This document shows positions 16,967-24,437 of a stretch of DNA of 64,000 nucleotides, in pieces. The stretch's first letter is position 1; every line of letters starts with the position of its first letter. The DNA lies in the NCBI GenBank assembly GCA_964236735.1, contig CAXSFM010000023.1, positions 1 to 64,000 of the forward strand, written 5' to 3'. Both the position numbers and the translations under genes were made by a program. The notes under the pieces are model-generated. The model ran no database searches. It was not told the DNA's origin and worked only from the letters and a program-made list of their open reading frames with translations. The DNA is from JAIVJG01 sp964236735. Its GTDB lineage: Bacteria; Acidobacteriota; Blastocatellia; Pyrinomonadales; Pyrinomonadaceae.

Positions 16967-17182
16967 ATGAACGCACATCGAGTTGAGACAGCGATAAATC
17001 AGGATGGCACTCTGAACCTCAACGGCCTTCCTTTCCAGGCTGGTGATGAGGTTGAAGTCATTATCTTGGAACGCCTCCCCAAACCGAACGGCAATAATCC
17101 TTACCCGTTGCGTGGTCAACCCGTGCAGTATGACGCGCCCGATGAGCCTGTCGCAGAAAATGAGTGGGGCGCTCTGCGATGA
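16967..17182 (+). CDS. Antitoxin of a VapBC-type pair
   Basis: 71 residues. MNAHRVETAINQDGTLNLNGLPFQAGDEVEVIIL is a short beta-rich DNA-binding part like AbrB-type or DUF2281-type antitoxins. The C-terminal tail (PYPLRGQPVQYDAPDEPVAE) would wrap the toxin. GGAG at 16953-16956 supports the start. It overlaps the PIN gene by 4 bp (ATGA), the normal translational coupling in such operons. The pair should repress its own promoter. The family name is uncertain, but the role is well supported by the partner. Confidence 0.8.
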   Translation: MNAHRVETAINQDGTLNLNGLPFQAGDEVEVIILERLPKPNGNNPYPLRGQPVQYDAPDEPVAENEWGALR

Positions 17183-17571
17183 TCGCTCTCGATACGCACA
17201 TCTGGGTCTGGTGGGTGCATGGCGATTTCCGTTTAACTACGCAGCAGAATCAATGGTTGCAGCAGTACGAATCTCAGGGATTGGGAGTGAGCGCAATTTC
17301 ATGCTGGGAAGTGGCGAAGTTGGTGGAATACAAACGGCTGACGCTGCCTTGTTCGGTTGGGGATTGGCTGAGACAGGCTTTGGCTTATCCCGGTGTTCAG
17401 TTGCTGGAACTAACGCCCGAAATTGCTGTGGAGTCAACACAACTGCCGGGAGCATTTCATCGTGACCCGGCAGACCAAATCATCGTTGCCACAGCAAGGA
17501 TTTACAATTGTGCGCTGCTTACATCAGATACAAAGATTCTCACATATCCACACGTCAATATTTTGAAATAG
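17179..17571 (+). CDS. PIN-domain ribonuclease toxin (VapC-like)
   Basis: 130 residues from ATG 17179, which overlaps the antitoxin stop. PIN-domain acidic residues are in place: MIALDTHIWVWW (first Asp), SAISCWEVAKL (Glu), and HRDPADQIIVATARI (Asp pair), then LLTSDTKIL (last Asp). VapC toxins cut initiator tRNA or rRNA and stop growth when the antitoxin is lost. Motif WEVAKL and the length are typical of this toxin group. The imperfect palindrome at 17572 follows directly. Confidence 0.88.
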   Translation: MIALDTHIWVWWVHGDFRLTTQQNQWLQQYESQGLGVSAISCWEVAKLVEYKRLTLPCSVGDWLRQALAYPGVQLLELTPEIAVESTQLPGAFHRDPADQIIVATARIYNCALLTSDTKILTYPHVNILK

Positions 17572-17671
17572 GCCGCATCACAACTCACTCAACCAGAGCG
17601 CAATCAGCTCGACTCTATTCGCGAGACGCCGCACCTCTTCCGTTGAATGCGCGGCGGGTGATATGTTGCTT
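17572..17671 (+). other. attC-like palindrome 2, after the VapBC-type pair
   Basis: Imperfect palindrome with arms holding CAAC...GCGCA and its approximate complement ending in GTTGC. The core consensus is degraded at both ends. A run of about 50 bp from CTCTATTCGCGAGACGCCG onward is about 80% identical to the element after the MazEF pair, and the centre also matches the element at 16795. It starts at the PIN stop codon. Confidence 0.5.
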
Positions 17672-17720
17672 CACCGACGATACCTTGACTGCAAAATAAA
17701 CGTGTAATTACAATGTAGCT

Positions 17721-17975
17721 GTGAGAACGCGAATCGTAAAAATAGGTAATTCTCAGGGCGTCCGCATTCCAAAGTTACTTTTGGAGCGTAGCAATCTGGC
17801 CGAAGAAGTTGAGTTGGAGGCGGAGGACAATCGGATTGTGATCCGCTCGACGAGACAGCCCCGGCAGGACTGGGAGCGCGCATTCCGCACGATGGCGGAG
17901 CGCGGCGATGATTCATTGCTTGATGACAATTTGCACACTCAAACGCGATGGGATGAGAGTGAGTGGGAATGGTAG
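17721..17975 (+). CDS. MazE-like antitoxin (AbrB fold)
   Basis: 84 residues, starting with GTG at 17721. RIVKIGNSQGVRIPKLLLERS and VELEAEDNRIVIRS form the swapped-hairpin AbrB/MazE DNA-binding domain. The acidic C-terminus (DDSLLDDNLHTQTRWDESEWEW) is the expected toxin-binding tail. It overlaps the toxin gene by 7 bp. It should repress its own operon together with MazF. Confidence 0.9.
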   Translation: MRTRIVKIGNSQGVRIPKLLLERSNLAEEVELEAEDNRIVIRSTRQPRQDWERAFRTMAERGDDSLLDDNLHTQTRWDESEWEW

Positions 17976-18292
17976 TCAGACGCTTCGACGTTTACCTGAT
18001 CAACCTCGACCCGACGGTCGGCAGTGAAATCCAGAAGACTCGTCCCTGTCTTGTTGTCTCACCGGATGAGATGAACCGCTTTATCAAGACCGTGATCGTC
18101 GCGCCGATGATGACGAAGGGCACATCTTATCCAACCAGAGTGGCGTGCAGATTTCAGGGGAAGCAGGGACAGGTTGTGCTCGACCAGCTTCGTACCGTAG
18201 ATAAGACACGGTTGTTTAAGAGGCTTGGTAAGATTGATAAGCAAACACAAGCGGAAGTTCTCTCTGTCTTAAGCGAAATGTTTGCCCCGTAG
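17969..18292 (+). CDS. mazF: MazF-like mRNA interferase toxin
   Basis: 107 residues from ATG 17969, overlapping the MazE-like stop. VRRFDVYLINLDPTVGSEIQKTRPCLVV is the PemK/MazF signature with the catalytic arginine region, followed by IVAPMMTKGTSYPTRV and VLDQLRTVDKTRLFKRLG. Such toxins cut mRNA at short sequences. The third attC-like palindrome follows its stop codon directly, in the same order seen after the two previous units. Confidence 0.92.
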   Translation: MVVRRFDVYLINLDPTVGSEIQKTRPCLVVSPDEMNRFIKTVIVAPMMTKGTSYPTRVACRFQGKQGQVVLDQLRTVDKTRLFKRLGKIDKQTQAEVLSVLSEMFAP

Positions 18293-18400
18293 TGGCAACA
18301 TAACAATGATCTGCGCCTGACCCGCGAATAGCGTAGCTCTCATCCGCGAGACGCCGTGCCTGTTCCATTGAATGCGGGGCGGATGATGGCGGGCGGTTTG
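18293..18400 (+). other. attC-like palindrome 3, after the MazEF pair
   Basis: Begins near ACATAAC and carries GAATAGCG ... CTCTCATCCGCGAGACGCC, shared with the elements at 16795 and 17572, and later ATTGAATGCGGGGCGGATGA. The ends no longer match the integron consensus, so it may be a decayed site. It marks the end of the same-strand cassette run. Confidence 0.45.
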
Positions 18401-18443
18401 CCGTAAGCTGATGACAGAGTTTAGCTGAATATTAGCGCGCGTT

Positions 18444-18740
18444 TTATGCCGGTACAGCTTCCCAACTCTTAGCGCGTGCCGTCAACGCTTCTATGTGGAT
18501 AGGCCAATCGTGGAGAGTCGCCGGATCGAAGTCTGCTCCGTTAGGCCAGACGAGCGTGTGAACATCTGAATCGAGCGAGACTTGATTAAAGAACTCAACG
18601 TTTCGCAACTGCCCGTACACTTCTCCAGCTAACACTGGCAGAAAATCTATCGTCTGCTCCGTCCGGTCGTCGAACCGCACATGCAACTTGTATGTCCCGA
18701 CAATCTCAAATGATTCCACGCGATATATTGGATGACTCAT
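18444..18740 (-). CDS. DUF2442 protein
   Basis: 98 residues. YKLHVRFDDRTEQTIDFLPVL, FFNQVSLDSDVHTLVWPNGADFDP and LHDW are typical of DUF2442. Members are commonly next to DUF4160 genes, as here, and such pairs are suspected to be toxin-antitoxin modules, though the biochemistry is not established. It lies 12 bp downstream of the DUF4160 gene, so the two form one operon. It faces the MazEF cassette. Confidence 0.8.
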   Translation of the reverse strand: MSHPIYRVESFEIVGTYKLHVRFDDRTEQTIDFLPVLAGEVYGQLRNVEFFNQVSLDSDVHTLVWPNGADFDPATLHDWPIHIEALTARAKSWEAVPA

Positions 18741-18752
18741 CTTTAGTTCTCC

Positions 18753-19022
18753 TCACCGTAGCGGGTTAATTGGCAATGGACTTTGTCCCGCTTGTAATCT
18801 CTCCCAATCGTCAATCAACTCACGCTGATGTAACTCAGCCCATGCTTCGACGAAACGTTGTTGGCGTCGGGGCAATGATCCCGCGATCATCTCAATCGAG
18901 TCAATGCCAAAAATCGCCACATCGTTCTGATAGTAGGCGTGAAAATGCGGCCTGTGATGCGGCGCGTTGGCTTCCCAGTACATGCGAATAATTATACCGA
19001 AGAAGCGGCTGAGTTCCGGCAC
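18753..19022 (-). CDS. DUF4160 protein
   Basis: 89 residues, starting with GTG. MPELSRFFGIIIRMYWEANAP and HHRPHFHAYYQNDVAIFGID are diagnostic for DUF4160. The clustered histidines and acidic residues could form a metal site, but no activity is known to me. It is first in the operon with the DUF2442 gene and begins 24 bp after the end of the NADH dehydrogenase gene on the same strand, so it may share that transcript. Confidence 0.82.
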   Translation of the reverse strand: MPELSRFFGIIIRMYWEANAPHHRPHFHAYYQNDVAIFGIDSIEMIAGSLPRRQQRFVEAWAELHQRELIDDWERLQAGQSPLPINPLR

Positions 19023-19046
19023 GTTGAAGACCTCAGAGTTGAAATT

Positions 19047-20294
19047 TTACAGTCCGAGCGGGCGCGGGGTTTTGCCGCCGAGGAACCAGCTTGCGCCGAC
19101 GCGGAGGCGGTGTTGCCACGTCGGGAGGCGCGTGGTGTAGAGGGCGAAGCGCGCCTGTCTGGCGAGTTGGCCGGTGACGACTTGGCCGGAGGCGAGAACG
19201 GCGGCGTCGCTTGTGCCGAGGCTGACGGCTTCGCCGAGTTCCTTGAAGTGGCCGGCGCTGGCGACGCTGCCGTCTATGAGCGCTTGAATGTTGGCAGCGA
19301 CGAGGCTCGATTGCTGGAAGGCGAGTTGCGCCGTACCCGCGAGACTCGGCACGATGTTTTTGAAGGCGGCGATGTCGCCGATGGCGAAGACCTCTTTGTG
19401 CCCGCGCAGTTGCAGCGTCGGCTCGACGACGAGCAGCCCGCGCGCGTCGCGTTCGGCGTCGAGCCGTTCGATGAGCGGGTTGACGCGCACGCCCGCCGTC
19501 CAGATGACGCCGGAGACGCGCTCCTCTCTTTGCTCGCCGTTGTGCTCGAAGACGACGCTGTCGGCTGTGAGTTTGATAACGCGCGTCCCTGTGTGGACTT
19601 CGATGCGGCGTTCCTGCAAAGCCTTCTCGACAACGGCGCGAATGCCTTCGTCCATGCCGGGCACTACCTGCGCGCCCATCTCAAGAATCAACAGGCGCGG
19701 GTCACCTTTGAATCCGCGTCTGCGGAAAGCGTCGGCGAGCAGGTCGGACATCTTCGTCGAGAGTTCGACGCCGCTCGCTCCCGCGCCGACGATGGCGAAG
19801 GTCGCGGCGGCACGCGCATCCTGCGGCGCGGCGTCGGGCTGAATCTGATCGAGCGCCGCAATCATGCGCGCGCGGATGTCGTCGGCGTGGCGGATTTTGC
19901 GGAAGGGCATGGCGTACTGCTCCGCGCCCTCGATGCCCCAGAAATTCGTGATGCCGCCGACGGCGGCGACGAGATAGTCGTACCAAATACGCCGCACACG
20001 CCCCGCGACCGAGACTTCGCGCGCGGCGAGATTGATGTCCGTCACTGCGCCCTGTATGAAGCGCACGCGGTCGTCATCGAGCAGTTCGGTGTAGTGCGGC
20101 GCGATGTGCCACTCCTCGACTTCGCCACTCAGATATTCATAGAGCATCGGCGTGTGCAGGAAGTGATCGTCGTTGCTGATGAGCGTCACGTCGCCAGCTC
20201 CGGCCAGCGAGAGCGCGGTGAAGAGACCGCCGAAGCCTCCGCCCACAATCAAGATGCGCGCGCGCGTCTCAACTTTTTCGTCCTTTGCGTCCAT
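19047..20294 (-). CDS. ndh: Type II NADH:quinone oxidoreductase
   Basis: Non-pumping flavoprotein that passes electrons from NADH to quinone at the membrane. 415 residues. FAD-binding motif RILIVGGGFGGLFTALSLA at the N-terminus, a second Rossmann motif for NADH (TFAIVGAGASGVELSTKM), and VFAIGDIAAF near the C-terminus that closes over FAD. The C-terminal amphipathic segment (RLRVGASWFLGGKTPRPLG) probably attaches it to the membrane. The exact quinone and pyridine nucleotide preference cannot be read. Transcribed away from rpsO. Confidence 0.88.
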   Translation of the reverse strand: MDAKDEKVETRARILIVGGGFGGLFTALSLAGAGDVTLISNDDHFLHTPMLYEYLSGEVEEWHIAPHYTELLDDDRVRFIQGAVTDINLAAREVSVAGRVRRIWYDYLVAAVGGITNFWGIEGAEQYAMPFRKIRHADDIRARMIAALDQIQPDAAPQDARAAATFAIVGAGASGVELSTKMSDLLADAFRRRGFKGDPRLLILEMGAQVVPGMDEGIRAVVEKALQERRIEVHTGTRVIKLTADSVVFEHNGEQREERVSGVIWTAGVRVNPLIERLDAERDARGLLVVEPTLQLRGHKEVFAIGDIAAFKNIVPSLAGTAQLAFQQSSLVAANIQALIDGSVASAGHFKELGEAVSLGTSDAAVLASGQVVTGQLARQARFALYTTRLPTWQHRLRVGASWFLGGKTPRPLGL

Positions 20295-20360
20295 GTTTCC
20301 TCCACGTCACAGCTTCTTAAATTTCGGCGGCATGGTAGCAGAGACGAGGCACTAGCAGAA

Positions 20361-20444
20361 GTGATGAATGCGGAATGATGAATGATGAATGAAAGACAAG
20401 AGCCTCGCCTGATATTCATCATTCCTCACACATCATTCATCATT
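20361..20444. repeat. Family B hairpin, copy 5
   Basis: GTGATGAATGCGGAATGATG units on the left and the complementary ATTCATCATTCC...CATCATTCATCAT on the right. This is the only copy not at a gene 3' end: it lies between the divergent genes ndh and rpsO. Confidence 0.8.
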
Positions 20445-20561
20445 TGGCTTCGCTGGACAGTGCGGCGAAGCGCGTGTTAGATTGTTCGTCGAAGTTTTAC
20501 TAACTCTAGCGGTTGCCTGTGGATACGGGCATACTGCGGTCTGGGAGGATCATCAAGAACA

Positions 20562-20831
20562 GTGTCATTAGCAAGAGAAGTTAAAGAAGAAATCGTCGGC
20601 GAACACCACACGCACGAAGGCGACACGGGGTCGCCGCAGGTACAGGTCGCGCTGCTCACACGTCGCATCAACGATCTGACGGAGCATTTTAAGACGCACA
20701 AGAAAGACAATCACTCGCGGCGCGGGCTGCTCAAGATGGTCTCGCAGCGTCGCAGCCTGCTCGATTACTACAAGCGTAGAGACATCGAAGGGTATCACGA
20801 ACTTATCGCCAAACTCGGCCTGCGCCGTTAA
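20562..20831 (+). CDS. rpsO: 30S ribosomal protein S15
   Basis: 89 residues, the standard length; binds 16S rRNA early in 30S assembly. Recognised by HEGDTGSPQVQVALLTRRI, DLTEHFKTHKKDNHSRRGL and RRSLLDYYKRRD. Starts with GTG at 20562. GGGAGG lies at 20543-20548, farther upstream than usual, which may suit the translational autocontrol known for S15 in other bacteria. pnp follows, the common bacterial order, but a strong terminator separates the two here. Confidence 0.96.
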   Translation: MSLAREVKEEIVGEHHTHEGDTGSPQVQVALLTRRINDLTEHFKTHKKDNHSRRGLLKMVSQRRSLLDYYKRRDIEGYHELIAKLGLRR

Positions 20832-21026
20832 GCATTGTTGTCGGCCTCGTTCGTCAGGCCGTCCGTGCTGAGATGAGTTCAAGTGAAAGTGAACGAGGAT
20901 TTCAACCTCTCTACACATTGCCCCGCGTCCCTTAACAAGCTCTCGAAAGTTGCCGAACGTGACGGCGCACAACTTCCGATGGGTCGGACACGGGCTTCCG
21001 AAGCCTGCAGCAGTTCAAGCAAAAGG
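20832..21026. other. Gap between rpsO and the terminator; nothing recognised
   Basis: About 195 bp with no plausible gene. It probably holds the 3' untranslated end of rpsO. The pnp promoter should lie after the terminator, in 21067-21210. Confidence 0.5.
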
Positions 21027-21066
21027 CGGCACCGGACTCACGTTTCGTAGTCCGGTGCCGTTTTTT
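21027..21066 (+). terminator. Strong rho-independent terminator
   Basis: CGGCACCGGACT (21027-21038) pairs perfectly with AGTCCGGTGCCG (21049-21060) around a 10-nt loop, followed by TTTTTT. It separates rpsO from pnp. Confidence 0.93.
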
Positions 21067-21229
21067 CATCATGTGCCAGAGACGGCGGGCGCGCCTCACG
21101 TAGCGCACTCGACGGCTCTAGTGAGAAGACTACAAATATTGCCGGACGCTCGCAGCGGCGGATGAGACGCCGCGCCGCCAACGATTCACCTTGAAGGAAG
21201 TTGGAGCGTCCGAAGGAGACACAAGAAAC

Positions 21230-23395
21230 ATGGCAGTCAAAAAATATCTCAACGAAAAAATTAAACTCGGCGACAAGGAACTCTCGGTCGAAACGGGACG
21301 GGTCGCCAAACAGGCCGACGGTTCGGTCGTCATCCGTTACGGCGACACGATGCTTCTGGTCGCCGCCGTCGGCGCGCCGTCCCCGCGCGAAGGGATAGAC
21401 TTTTTCCCGCTTACGGTCGAATACCGCGAGCACAACTATGCGGCGGGGCGCATCCCCGGCAACTACTTTAGACGCGAAGGCCGCCCCGGCGAAAAGGAAG
21501 TTTTGACGTGTCGTTTGATTGACCGTCCCTGCCGCCCGCTCTTCGCCAAAGGCTATCGCAACGAGACGCAGGTCATCGCCTCCGTCATCTCTGCGGACGC
21601 GGAAAACGACCCTGACGTAATCGCCATTACGGGCGCGTCGCTCGCGCTCTATCTCTCAGACATTCCGTTCGAGACGCCGATTGCCGGCGTGCGCGTCGGT
21701 TTGATTGACGGGCGCTACATTATCAACCCGACTTACGATGAGGTGCGCGAGTCGCGCCTGAACCTCATCGTCGCCGGTACGGAAGAGGCCATCGTGATGG
21801 TCGAGGCGGGCGCGCAGGAAGTCTCTGAAGAAATCATGGTCGAGGCTTTGATGCTCGCGCACAAGGAAATCAATCGTCTCTGTCGCTGGCAGAAGGAACT
21901 CTACAAGGCGCTCGGCATTGAGAAACGTCCGGTGACGCCGCCCGCGCTCAACGATGAGATGCTCGGCGAAGTGGAGCGCAACTACACGGATCGCCTGCGC
22001 GCCGCGCTTGATAGTTCCGAGCAGGGCAAGCTGGCTTCTTATGCGGGCGTTGATGCGCTCAAGAAGGAAGTCGTCGAGGCGTACCCGGCGGATCAGCCGG
22101 AGCAGCGTCAGATGGCGAAGAAGATTTTTGATCATCTCAAAGAAAAGATTTTCCGCGACGACATTCTCAACAAACGCAGGCGTCCCGACGGTCGCCGCTT
22201 CTCCGAGATTCGTGACATCAACTGCGAAGTCAGTTGGCTGCCGCGCGTCCACGGTTCCGCGCTCTTTACGCGCGGCGAGACGCAGGCCATCGTCACCACC
22301 ACGCTCGGCACGAAAGAGGACGAGCAGTACGTTGACGACCTTGAGAAGGGCGAGTACAAGCGTCGCTTTTTGCTGCACTACAACTTCCCTGCGTTCTCCG
22401 TCGGCGAGGTCGGACGCTTCGGTTCGACGAGCCGGCGCGAGATCGGGCACGGTGCGCTCGCGCGTCGCGCGCTGGAGCCGATGCTGCCGGCTGAAAGTGA
22501 GTTTCCGTACTCGCTCCGCATCGTCTCTGACATCACGGAGTCGAACGGCTCATCTTCGATGGCGACGGTGTGCGGCGGCAGTCTCTCTCTGATGGACGCG
22601 GGCGTGCCGCTCAAAGCGGCGGTCGCGGGCGTCGCGATGGGACTCGTGATGGAAGGCAACAAGTACGCCATCCTCTCGGACATCGCGGGCGCGGAAGACC
22701 ACTACGGCGACATGGACTTCAAGGTTGCGGGCACGCGCGAGGGCATCACCGCCCTGCAAATGGACATCAAGATCGGCGGCATCAACGCGCAGATCATGGC
22801 CGAAGCTTTGCAGCAGGCGAAGAAAGGCCGCTTCCACATTCTCGACGAAATGGAGAAGGCGATTAAAGAGCCGCGCGGAGAGATGTCGCAGTACGCGCCG
22901 CGCATCATCCAGATTAAAATCAATCCCGACCGCATCCGCGACGTGATTGGACCCGGCGGTAAAATCATCCGCGCGCTCGTCGAAGAGACCGGCGCGAAGA
23001 TTGACGTGGAGGATGACGGCACAGTTTCTATCTCGACCGCCGACGGCGAGGCCGCGCAACTGGCCGTCGCGCGCATAAGGGGCTTAACCGCCGAGGCCGA
23101 CATCGGCGAGAAGTATCTCGGAACCGTCTCGCGCATCGTGGACTTCGGCGCGTTCGTCGAAATCTTTCCCGGCACGGACGGGCTGCTCCACATCTCTGAG
23201 ATCGCCGAGCATCGCGTCCGCGACGTGCGCGACGAACTCAAAGAAGGCCAGCAGATTATGGTCAAGTGCATTGGCAAAGAGGGCAACAAGATCAAGCTCT
23301 CGCGTAAGGCCGTGCTGAGGGAAGAAAAGCAGCAAAATGGCGGCGGCGGCGGCGACGAAAAAGCCGAGGCTGCCGGGCAGGGAGACTACGAATAA
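21230..23395 (+). CDS. pnp: Polyribonucleotide nucleotidyltransferase (PNPase)
   Basis: 3'-to-5' phosphorolytic exoribonuclease of the RNA degradosome. 721 residues from ATG 21230, which follows GAAGGAGA; a TTG 39 bp upstream is rejected. Order: first RNase PH domain (VIRYGDTMLLVAAVGA; FRREGRPGEKEVLTCRLIDR), helical linker, second catalytic RNase PH domain (GSALFTRGETQAIVTTTLGT; SDIAGAEDHYGDMDFKVAGT), KH domain (IRDVIGPGGKIIRALVEETG), S1 domain (YLGTVSRIVDFGAFVEIFPG). A Gly/Glu-rich disordered tail ends the protein. All domains are intact. Confidence 0.97.
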   Translation: MAVKKYLNEKIKLGDKELSVETGRVAKQADGSVVIRYGDTMLLVAAVGAPSPREGIDFFPLTVEYREHNYAAGRIPGNYFRREGRPGEKEVLTCRLIDRPCRPLFAKGYRNETQVIASVISADAENDPDVIAITGASLALYLSDIPFETPIAGVRVGLIDGRYIINPTYDEVRESRLNLIVAGTEEAIVMVEAGAQEVSEEIMVEALMLAHKEINRLCRWQKELYKALGIEKRPVTPPALNDEMLGEVERNYTDRLRAALDSSEQGKLASYAGVDALKKEVVEAYPADQPEQRQMAKKIFDHLKEKIFRDDILNKRRRPDGRRFSEIRDINCEVSWLPRVHGSALFTRGETQAIVTTTLGTKEDEQYVDDLEKGEYKRRFLLHYNFPAFSVGEVGRFGSTSRREIGHGALARRALEPMLPAESEFPYSLRIVSDITESNGSSSMATVCGGSLSLMDAGVPLKAAVAGVAMGLVMEGNKYAILSDIAGAEDHYGDMDFKVAGTREGITALQMDIKIGGINAQIMAEALQQAKKGRFHILDEMEKAIKEPRGEMSQYAPRIIQIKINPDRIRDVIGPGGKIIRALVEETGAKIDVEDDGTVSISTADGEAAQLAVARIRGLTAEADIGEKYLGTVSRIVDFGAFVEIFPGTDGLLHISEIAEHRVRDVRDELKEGQQIMVKCIGKEGNKIKLSRKAVLREEKQQNGGGGGDEKAEAAGQGDYE

Positions 23396-23422
23396 AGCGC
23401 GTCTCTCAATCTAAAGTCTGTG

Positions 23423-23460
23423 ATAAAAAGGGTTCGTCCGTCGTGGGCGACCCTTTTTAT
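23423..23460 (+). terminator. Rho-independent terminator after pnp
   Basis: ATAAAAAGGGTTCG pairs with CGACCCTTTTTAT (23423-23460), ending in a T run. Confidence 0.85.
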
Positions 23461-23461
23461 C

Positions 23462-23490
23462 TTGACACAAAACGCGCTGGCAGGTTTAAT
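23462..23490 (+). promoter_or_regulatory. Near-consensus sigma-70 promoter
   Basis: TTGACA at 23462-23467, a 17-bp spacer, then TTTAAT at 23485-23490. It sits immediately after the pnp terminator and about 295 bp before the PEP-CTERM gene, so that gene should have a long leader. Confidence 0.65.
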
Positions 23491-23784
23491 GAGCAGCCGA
23501 AACTGGAATTCATTAGCTATTCTGCGTCTTTTCTCAATACCGAAAGCCGACGAGGTTTTCCCCGCAAGCAGTTGAAATCGCGGGATATTACACGAGACAA
23601 TGAACTTTCCCGGCGACGGTCAGAAGCCGGGACACAACATGAAGAGCGTCGGACGAATCTTCGTCAGCCCTTTTTGTCTCTCAAAGAATTTTGACAGCCA
23701 GCAATATTAAAAGATTCCCGCAACGGTCAAGCGCCGGTCGCTTCACCCGAAGGGACGGAAAGTTCTAAGGAGGATGACTCCAAA
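23491..23784 (+). other. Long structured leader before the PEP-CTERM gene
   Basis: Between the promoter and ATG 23785. It holds a hairpin TCCCGGC/GCCGGGA (23608-23632) and a small stem GACGAA/TTCGTC near 23650-23670 followed by CCCTTTTTG. The second could act as an attenuator. It ends with a strong AAGGAGG. I recognise no named riboswitch, and a short open frame across it overlaps the terminator and promoter and is not convincing. Confidence 0.45.
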
Positions 23785-24432
23785 ATGAGGCATCAAGCTT
23801 TACGCCCCGCCGCTCTGATGCTCAGTGTTCTGCTCGTCGCATCTTCATCAGCGAAAGCCGGAACGATTGAGTACGTTGACGCGGCACGAGCCACCAGCGA
23901 AGGCCGTTACACGCGCCCCGCAACTGAACTGCGCCTGCGCGTGATGTCGCAGAGCGGACAACCGCAAGTCGCATCCGGCACGCAGTCCGCGTCGCAGAGT
24001 GGCGGCGATACGTCGTCTCAGGATCAATCAAACGGCGCGACTCAAACCGGAACCACGCCAGCCTCCACCGACGCGACGCTCACGCAGAGCAGCGGCGGCG
24101 GCCAGATTGAAACCGTTGACCTCGGCGACGTGACCGGCACGGTCTGCGATTGCGGTGAGATTCCGATTGAGCGCAAGCCCGGCGGTTTCCCGAAGTGGCC
24201 TTTCCTGGCGCTGGCCGGTATCCCGCTCGCTTTCATTCACCACACTGACGACAACCCCTTGCCGCCGGACACACCGACGCCGCCAACGCCGCCGACAACT
24301 CCGACGCCGGAACCGGCCACGCTGTTTCTCTTCGGCTCAGGCTTGTTAGCGCTCGGCTCGAACGCACGTCGCCGCCGCGCGCGCAAGCTCGCCGCACACG
24401 AAGTTGTCGCCACAGGCGGAGGGGAGGTCTAA
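23785..24432 (+). CDS. PEP-CTERM sorting-domain exported protein
   Basis: 215 residues. Signal peptide (LMLSVLLVASSSAKAG), then a low-complexity Ser/Gln/Thr/Gly stretch (about residues 55-105), a short segment with CDCGEIPIERKPGG, a hydrophobic patch, and a Pro/Thr linker (PPDTPTPPTPPTTPTP). The C-terminus is the PEP-CTERM signal: PEPATLFLFGSGLLALG followed by the basic SNARRRRARK. Exosortase cuts such tails and the protein goes to the envelope or extracellular matrix. No exosortase gene is in the window. The start follows AAGGAGG. The PEGA-domain gene begins 5 bp later, so the two share a transcript. Confidence 0.88.
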   Translation: MRHQALRPAALMLSVLLVASSSAKAGTIEYVDAARATSEGRYTRPATELRLRVMSQSGQPQVASGTQSASQSGGDTSSQDQSNGATQTGTTPASTDATLTQSSGGGQIETVDLGDVTGTVCDCGEIPIERKPGGFPKWPFLALAGIPLAFIHHTDDNPLPPDTPTPPTPPTTPTPEPATLFLFGSGLLALGSNARRRRARKLAAHEVVATGGGEV

Positions 24433-24437
24433 AACTC

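Noticed and set aside
18939..20378. 479-codon open frame antisense to the NADH dehydrogenase
   Set aside because: Mirror of a Rossmann-fold gene with strong motifs; no motif, no ribosome binding site.
23443..23694. 83-codon frame after pnp
   Set aside because: Begins inside the pnp terminator and spans the promoter; no recognisable product.
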